A DNA stretch of 64,000 bases from Melittangium boletus DSM 14713. Lineage in GTDB: Bacteria; Myxococcota; Myxococcia; Myxococcales; Myxococcaceae. Positions 60,183-64,000 of this stretch are shown piece by piece. The position numbers and the translations under genes were made by a program. A model generated the notes under the pieces. The model saw only the letters and a program-made list of their open reading frames with translations. It did no database searches and was not told where the DNA came from. Position 1 is the first letter of the stretch; the number at the start of each line of letters is the position of its first letter. Where the stretch lies: the NCBI RefSeq assembly GCF_002305855.1, contig NZ_CP022163.1, positions 8,499,765 to 8,563,764 of the forward strand, read 5' to 3'.

Positions 60183-62339
60183 ATGCCCTCGCCCCTCTCC
60201 GCCGTCTCCAAGTTGACGCGCTTCCTGGTGCGGGCCGTGCCCGCGGCGTCCGTGCTCTGCGCCTTCGTGCACCTGGCTCGCGGGGGCTTCCGTGGTCTGC
60301 ACTCGCTCGGCTGGACGGAGGCCGCCCTCGTCCTCTTCCTGCTCGCCGGGCTCGGGGTGATGGGCTGGCGCCGCTTCACCCGCGAGGCCGTGGGCGCGCC
60401 GCTCTACCTTCGGGACGACGTGGAGCTGGGCGCGGTGTTCCTCGCCTCGGCGTTCCTCGTGGTCGCCCTCGCGGGCGGCGCCGCGTTTCCCCTCGTCTAC
60501 CTGCTCATGGCGTGTCTGGTGGCCTTCCTGCCGCGCGTCGCGAGTGGGGTGCTGCTCGGCGTGGCGCTCGCGTTCGACGCGCTCATCGTCTTCCGGAGCC
60601 CCGAGAGCGGGCTCGCCACCTTCCTCATCCACGCCTCCTTCCTGTCGCTCTTCGCGGGCCTCAACCACCTGGTGCTCGCCGCGCGCATCGCCGCCGCCCG
60701 CCGGGCCGAGAGCGCCGCCGTGGACAAGCGCATCAAGGAAGTGGAGGAGCGCGCCCGCACGTTCCGCCTGGTGAACGCCGGCACCCACGACAACCCCCCC
60801 GACGAGAAGGAGCAGGAGAAGTGGCTGCTCGCGTCGGTGAAGGAGATCGAGGGCGCGGTGGGCGCGGCCCTGGAGATCGCCGAGACGGCGCTCAAGACGC
60901 ACACCTGCGCGGCCTTCCTGCTCACCTCGGACGACAAGGGGCTCAAGCTGTACGACTGCCGCAGCGCCTCCGAGCGCGTGCAGCGCGAGCGCTTCAACGC
61001 GGGCGAGGGCGTGCTGGGCGGCGTGCTCAAGCGCCGGGCCCCGGTGCGCATGCACTCGGCGCATGGGCTCAAGGGGATCACCTGGTACGAGAGCGGCGCG
61101 CCCTCCGTGGGGGCCGTGCTGGCCGTGCCCATCATCGAGGGCGGCGGCCTGGTGCGCGGCGTGCTGATCGCGGATCGCCACACGCACAACCCCTTCTCGG
61201 ATGACGACGAGAAGCTGCTCACCACCATCGCCGCCGAGGTGCTGCGCTCCATCGAGGTGGAGCGGGTGATGACGTACATCCGCAAGACGCGCGACGAGAA
61301 GGACCGGTTCTTCCGCGCCATCGAGGAGCTCAACCGCGCGGGCAGCCCCGAGCAGGTGTTCCTCGCCGTGCTGGAGAGCGCGCGGCAGCTCGCGGGGCTG
61401 GACTTCAGCGCCGTCACCATCGTGAGCGAGGTGGAGGGCAAGCGCGTGCACAAGGTGGCGCGCATGCTGGGCGTGGGCTCGGCGGGCAAGGCCATCGAGG
61501 GCACGACCTTCCCGGACAACAACGGGCTCGTCGCCAACGTGGTGCGCTACGGCGCGCCCCTGCCCGGGCGGGACTTGAAGGCCATGGACCGGCAGGTCAT
61601 CTTCGACGAGGAGACGCAGGTGCGTGGGCTCGCGGCGTTGAAGATCTTCCCGCTCACGGCGGGTGACCGGATCCTCGGCACGCTGGTGGCGGGCTCGCGG
61701 CGCAAGACGGCGCTGGACCATGACGTGCTGCGCATGCTGGAGGTCATCGCCATGCAGGCCGCCCAGGCGGTGTTGCGCGCCCAGCTCTACGAGCAGATGG
61801 AGCGCATGGCCACCACGGACGGCATGACGGGCCTGTACAACAACCGCACCTTCCAGGCGAAGGCGGACGAGATGCTGGCGCACTCGCGGCGTTATGGGCG
61901 CAAGTGCTCGCTGGTGCTCACGGACGTGGACCACTTCAAGAGCGTCAACGACACCTACGGCCACCTCACGGGAGACCAGGTGCTCAAGGGCGTGGCGCGC
62001 ATCCTCAAGCAGCAGGCGCGCGACACGGACATCGTGGCCCGCTACGGCGGCGAGGAGTTCGCCATCCTCATGCCGGAGACGGACCCCAAGGGCGCCAAGG
62101 TCATCGCCGAGCGCATCCGCGAGGCCATCAAGGCCGAGGTGTTCCAGACGGAAATGGGCCCGCTCAAGGTGACGCTGTCCCTGGGCATCGCCACCGCGCC
62201 GGACCACGGCGTGGACAAGCTGGTGCTGGTGGAGCAGGCGGACCAGTGCCTGTACTACGCCAAGCGCCACGGCCGGAACCAGTCCGTCACCGTCGCCGAG
62301 GCCCAGGGCGGCCGCAAGCTCCAGGCCGTCGAGGGCTGA
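60183..62339 (+). CDS. dmxA: DmxA-type membrane diguanylate cyclase
   Basis: This 718-residue protein makes c-di-GMP from two GTP. The N-terminus holds about six transmembrane helices (residues 10-175), followed by a short coiled coil, two GAF-like domains (about 215-370 and 385-540) and a GGDEF domain (550-700). Its active site is GGEEF at 622-626 with an inhibitory I-site RDTD at 613-616. This architecture is that of M. xanthus DmxA, a divisome-recruited cyclase needed for symmetric polarity after division. It sits five bases after the FtsB-like gene, which supports that role. Confidence 0.87.
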   Translation: MPSPLSAVSKLTRFLVRAVPAASVLCAFVHLARGGFRGLHSLGWTEAALVLFLLAGLGVMGWRRFTREAVGAPLYLRDDVELGAVFLASAFLVVALAGGAAFPLVYLLMACLVAFLPRVASGVLLGVALAFDALIVFRSPESGLATFLIHASFLSLFAGLNHLVLAARIAAARRAESAAVDKRIKEVEERARTFRLVNAGTHDNPPDEKEQEKWLLASVKEIEGAVGAALEIAETALKTHTCAAFLLTSDDKGLKLYDCRSASERVQRERFNAGEGVLGGVLKRRAPVRMHSAHGLKGITWYESGAPSVGAVLAVPIIEGGGLVRGVLIADRHTHNPFSDDDEKLLTTIAAEVLRSIEVERVMTYIRKTRDEKDRFFRAIEELNRAGSPEQVFLAVLESARQLAGLDFSAVTIVSEVEGKRVHKVARMLGVGSAGKAIEGTTFPDNNGLVANVVRYGAPLPGRDLKAMDRQVIFDEETQVRGLAALKIFPLTAGDRILGTLVAGSRRKTALDHDVLRMLEVIAMQAAQAVLRAQLYEQMERMATTDGMTGLYNNRTFQAKADEMLAHSRRYGRKCSLVLTDVDHFKSVNDTYGHLTGDQVLKGVARILKQQARDTDIVARYGGEEFAILMPETDPKGAKVIAERIREAIKAEVFQTEMGPLKVTLSLGIATAPDHGVDKLVLVEQADQCLYYAKRHGRNQSVTVAEAQGGRKLQAVEG

Positions 62340-62351
62340 CGTACTCGCGCC

Positions 62352-63149
62352 ATGAATGGGCCCGCGCGCATCCCCCTGGGCGTCACCACGAGTGGACAAC
62401 CCGAGGTGGCGCTCGTCCAACGGGCCCGCGAGGCCGCGCGCGCCTGGGGCCTGCCCTTCGTGGCCCGCCGCAAGAAGCAGCCCCTGGGCCCCCTGCTCGA
62501 ATCCGTCGCCGAGGCCCTGCTCGTCTTCGAGCGCGAGGGCGTGACGCTCTGGGACAAGGAGAGCTCGTTCAGCTTCAACCCCGGCATGGCCCACCTGCGC
62601 CGGCTGCGAATCCTCGACGGGCAGCGGGATGACGCCCTCGTGCGCGTGGGCGAGCTGCGCGCGGGAGACCACGTTCTCGACTGCACCCTGGGGCTCGGGC
62701 AGGACGCCCTGGTGGCGGCGCTGGTGGTGGGCCCGGAGGGCAGGGTGGTGGCCCTGGAGAAGAGCCTCGCCCTGTTCGCCGTCGTGTCCCAGGGACTCGC
62801 CGCCTACCCCTACGGCCCCGCATCCAGCCGCGTGGAGGCCCTGCACGCGGATTCCCACGCGTACCTGCGCACGCTGCCCTCGGGCTCCTTCGACGTCGTC
62901 TGCTTCGATCCGATGTTCGAGAAGCCCAAGAAGTCCCAGCCCGCCTTCGAGATGCTGCGCCGCTTCGCCGAGCATGCCCCGCTCACTCCGGACGTCTTGC
63001 GGGAAGCCCAGCGCGTGGCTCGGCGGTGGGTGGTGGTGAAGGGCTCCAAGTACTCGGAGGACCTGACGAAGCTGGGGCTCGAGGCCGAACCCGGCTCCCG
63101 CTACACCTCGGTCATCTGGGGCCGCGCGCCCGCGCTCGCCCCCAAGTAG
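62352..63149 (+). CDS. RsmJ-like SAM-dependent methyltransferase
   Basis: This 265-residue protein has motif I DHVLDCTLGLGQDALVAALVV, VVALEKSLALFAVV at strand 2, and the catalytic segment SFDVVCFDPMFEKPKKSQPAFEMLRRFA. It resembles YhiQ/RsmJ-like enzymes that methylate 16S rRNA G1516, where DPMFPxxKKxA is typical; here DPMFEKPKKSQ agrees well. A short N-terminal extension precedes the fold. It starts 12 bases after the diguanylate cyclase and is probably co-transcribed. Confidence 0.82.
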   Translation: MNGPARIPLGVTTSGQPEVALVQRAREAARAWGLPFVARRKKQPLGPLLESVAEALLVFEREGVTLWDKESSFSFNPGMAHLRRLRILDGQRDDALVRVGELRAGDHVLDCTLGLGQDALVAALVVGPEGRVVALEKSLALFAVVSQGLAAYPYGPASSRVEALHADSHAYLRTLPSGSFDVVCFDPMFEKPKKSQPAFEMLRRFAEHAPLTPDVLREAQRVARRWVVVKGSKYSEDLTKLGLEAEPGSRYTSVIWGRAPALAPK

Positions 63150-63179
63150 GCTGTCACCCCATCCAAGGGGGTGCACCCG

Positions 63180-63998
63180 ATGCGTGAAGCGTTGCGATGG
63201 TTGTTCGTGGTGGCGGGAATGTCCTGGTCGTGGGCCGCGTCGGCGGGGGCTCCCCAGCGGCCCACACCCGTCGATTGCGGAAGCGCCCAATGCGAGGGCA
63301 TCCGGGAGATGAGGGCCCTGTTCAACGCCGAGATGGCCTACCTCCAGGAGCGAGACCTGTACTCGTCGGACCTGGCGGCGATTGGCTTCGCGCCTCCCGC
63401 GTGCGCGAATGGCTCGCGCGTGCCCGTGCCCGGGCCGGGTTGGGTGGCGGGCTGCCGCTTCGCCTACCGGGTCACCCAGGTGACGAAGAGCCCCGAGTCC
63501 CTCTCCTTCACCGCCATCGCCCAGGGCGGCACGGGAACCGAGGCCGAGGGAACCCTCCTGCAATTCAGCCAGACGTTTCCCGGGGCTCTCGTCTTCTGGG
63601 TCCAGCGAGACGGGGTTCGCCGCTACGTGGGCCTCGACGAGTGTCTGCCCGCGGAGTCCTTCACCTGTTCCGCTCAGATGCGCGAGGGGATGCAGAACAT
63701 CCGGGCCCTGTTCACCTCGGAGCGCGCCTTCTTGCAGGAGAAGGATCGGTACTCGAGCAACTTCCAGGAACTGGGCTTCCTGCCCCTGGGGTGTACGGAC
63801 CCCACGAGCCCAGCGCTTCCGGACGGCACGTGGATCGGCGGCTGCCGCTTCATCTATCACGTCGACCTGAAGTCCAACCCCATGGGCTTCACCCTCACGG
63901 CGCGCGCCGTGTCTGGCTCCATCCAGGGCACGACGATCAAGATGGAGGACTCCGGGGCCCTGACCGTGACGCCCGTGCCGTTCTCGGAGTGTTTCTGA
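63180..63998 (+). CDS. Secreted protein with two tandem pilin-like domains
   Basis: This 272-residue protein has a Sec signal peptide (residues 1-23). Two homologous halves follow: residues 40-140 begin IREMRALFNAEMAYLQERDLYSSDLAAIGFAPP and end GWVAGCRFAYRV. Residues 165-265 begin MQNIRALFTSERAFLQEKDRYSSNFQELGFLP and end TWIGGCRFIYHV. Such 'xIxxxExxFLxExDxYSxxLxxIGFxP' segments are the alpha-beta part of type IV pilins and minor pilins, here without the prepilin N-terminal hydrophobic helix. Each half has two Cys. It may be a soluble, exported pilin-like protein. The stop (63996-63998) is inside the window. Confidence 0.75.
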   Translation: MREALRWLFVVAGMSWSWAASAGAPQRPTPVDCGSAQCEGIREMRALFNAEMAYLQERDLYSSDLAAIGFAPPACANGSRVPVPGPGWVAGCRFAYRVTQVTKSPESLSFTAIAQGGTGTEAEGTLLQFSQTFPGALVFWVQRDGVRRYVGLDECLPAESFTCSAQMREGMQNIRALFTSERAFLQEKDRYSSNFQELGFLPLGCTDPTSPALPDGTWIGGCRFIYHVDLKSNPMGFTLTARAVSGSIQGTTIKMEDSGALTVTPVPFSECF

Positions 63999-64000
63999 AG

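Noticed and set aside
60138..63860. A 1240-codon open frame on the minus strand opposite the diguanylate cyclase and its neighbours
   Set aside because: Amino acid composition is typical of an antisense frame (Arg/His/Gln/Gly runs) and it lies opposite four well-supported genes.

Overview
The window is high-GC DNA with tightly packed genes, many ATGA or GTGA stop/start overlaps and strong third-position GC bias. Gene content points to a myxobacterium, probably of the Cystobacter/Archangium branch. Evidence for this is a DUF2381 gene (a family known essentially from myxobacteria), a SitA-like lipoprotein toxin, a PEGA-domain kinase-like protein, a PilT paralogue with a long N-terminal extension, a DmxA-type diguanylate cyclase next to an FtsB-like gene, a GlgE operon and many lipoproteins. 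The genus is an inference; no rRNA or tRNA gene was found.

Region by region. 1-2.7 kb: the 3' part of an M35 (aspzincin) secreted protease, a lipoprotein that looks like a free-standing copy of that protease's N-terminal domain, and tesB. 2.7-3.3 kb: a gene-free stretch with three hairpins. 3.3-6.0 kb: an NMT1/SsuA-type ABC importer. 6.0-12.8 kb: an accessory island of gene fragments, a SitA-like toxin with a probable immunity gene, a duplicated and internally deleted copy of the 12.4-14.1 kb region, an orphan membrane protein, a frameshifted IS701-type transposase, a SUFU-like immunity gene, and a frameshifted DUF2381 gene with its lipoprotein partner. 12.9-15.4 kb: a two-gene envelope operon and a siderophore-interacting protein behind a perfect Fur box. 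15.5-28.4 kb: PilT paralogue, secreted lipoprotein, MFS transporter, polyprenyl synthase coupled to a GbsR/MarR regulator, GGCT-fold protein, malate synthase G plus malic enzyme, and an FAH-family hydrolase.

28.4-36.3 kb looks like a small, unusual biosynthetic cluster. It holds a DMATS/ABBA-type aromatic prenyltransferase, a cytokinin-dehydrogenase-like FAD oxidase, two paralogous methyltransferases, an acyl-CoA-dehydrogenase-like enzyme, an alpha/beta hydrolase and a free-standing carrier protein translationally coupled to a sugar-binding-protein gene. There is no adenylation domain or ketosynthase. 36.4-41.7 kb: EF-hand protein, LysE exporter, a pseudokinase with PEGA domains, an acyltransferase lacking the carboxylate-binding Arg, and DoxX.

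41.8-49.1 kb is the complete GlgE operon (glgE-treS-mak-glgB), which turns trehalose into branched alpha-glucan. 49.4-57.9 kb: small conserved proteins, PHP hydrolase, AurF-like diiron oxygenase, PQQ-type sugar dehydrogenase, envelope lipoproteins, FmdB-type zinc ribbon, a Fur-family regulator and a TlpA-like lipoprotein without redox cysteines. 57.9-64 kb: an AsmA-like membrane protein, FtsB-like divisome protein, DmxA-type diguanylate cyclase, RsmJ-like methyltransferase, and a secreted protein with two tandem pilin-like domains.

All assignments come from reading sequence and motif recognition; no database search was run.
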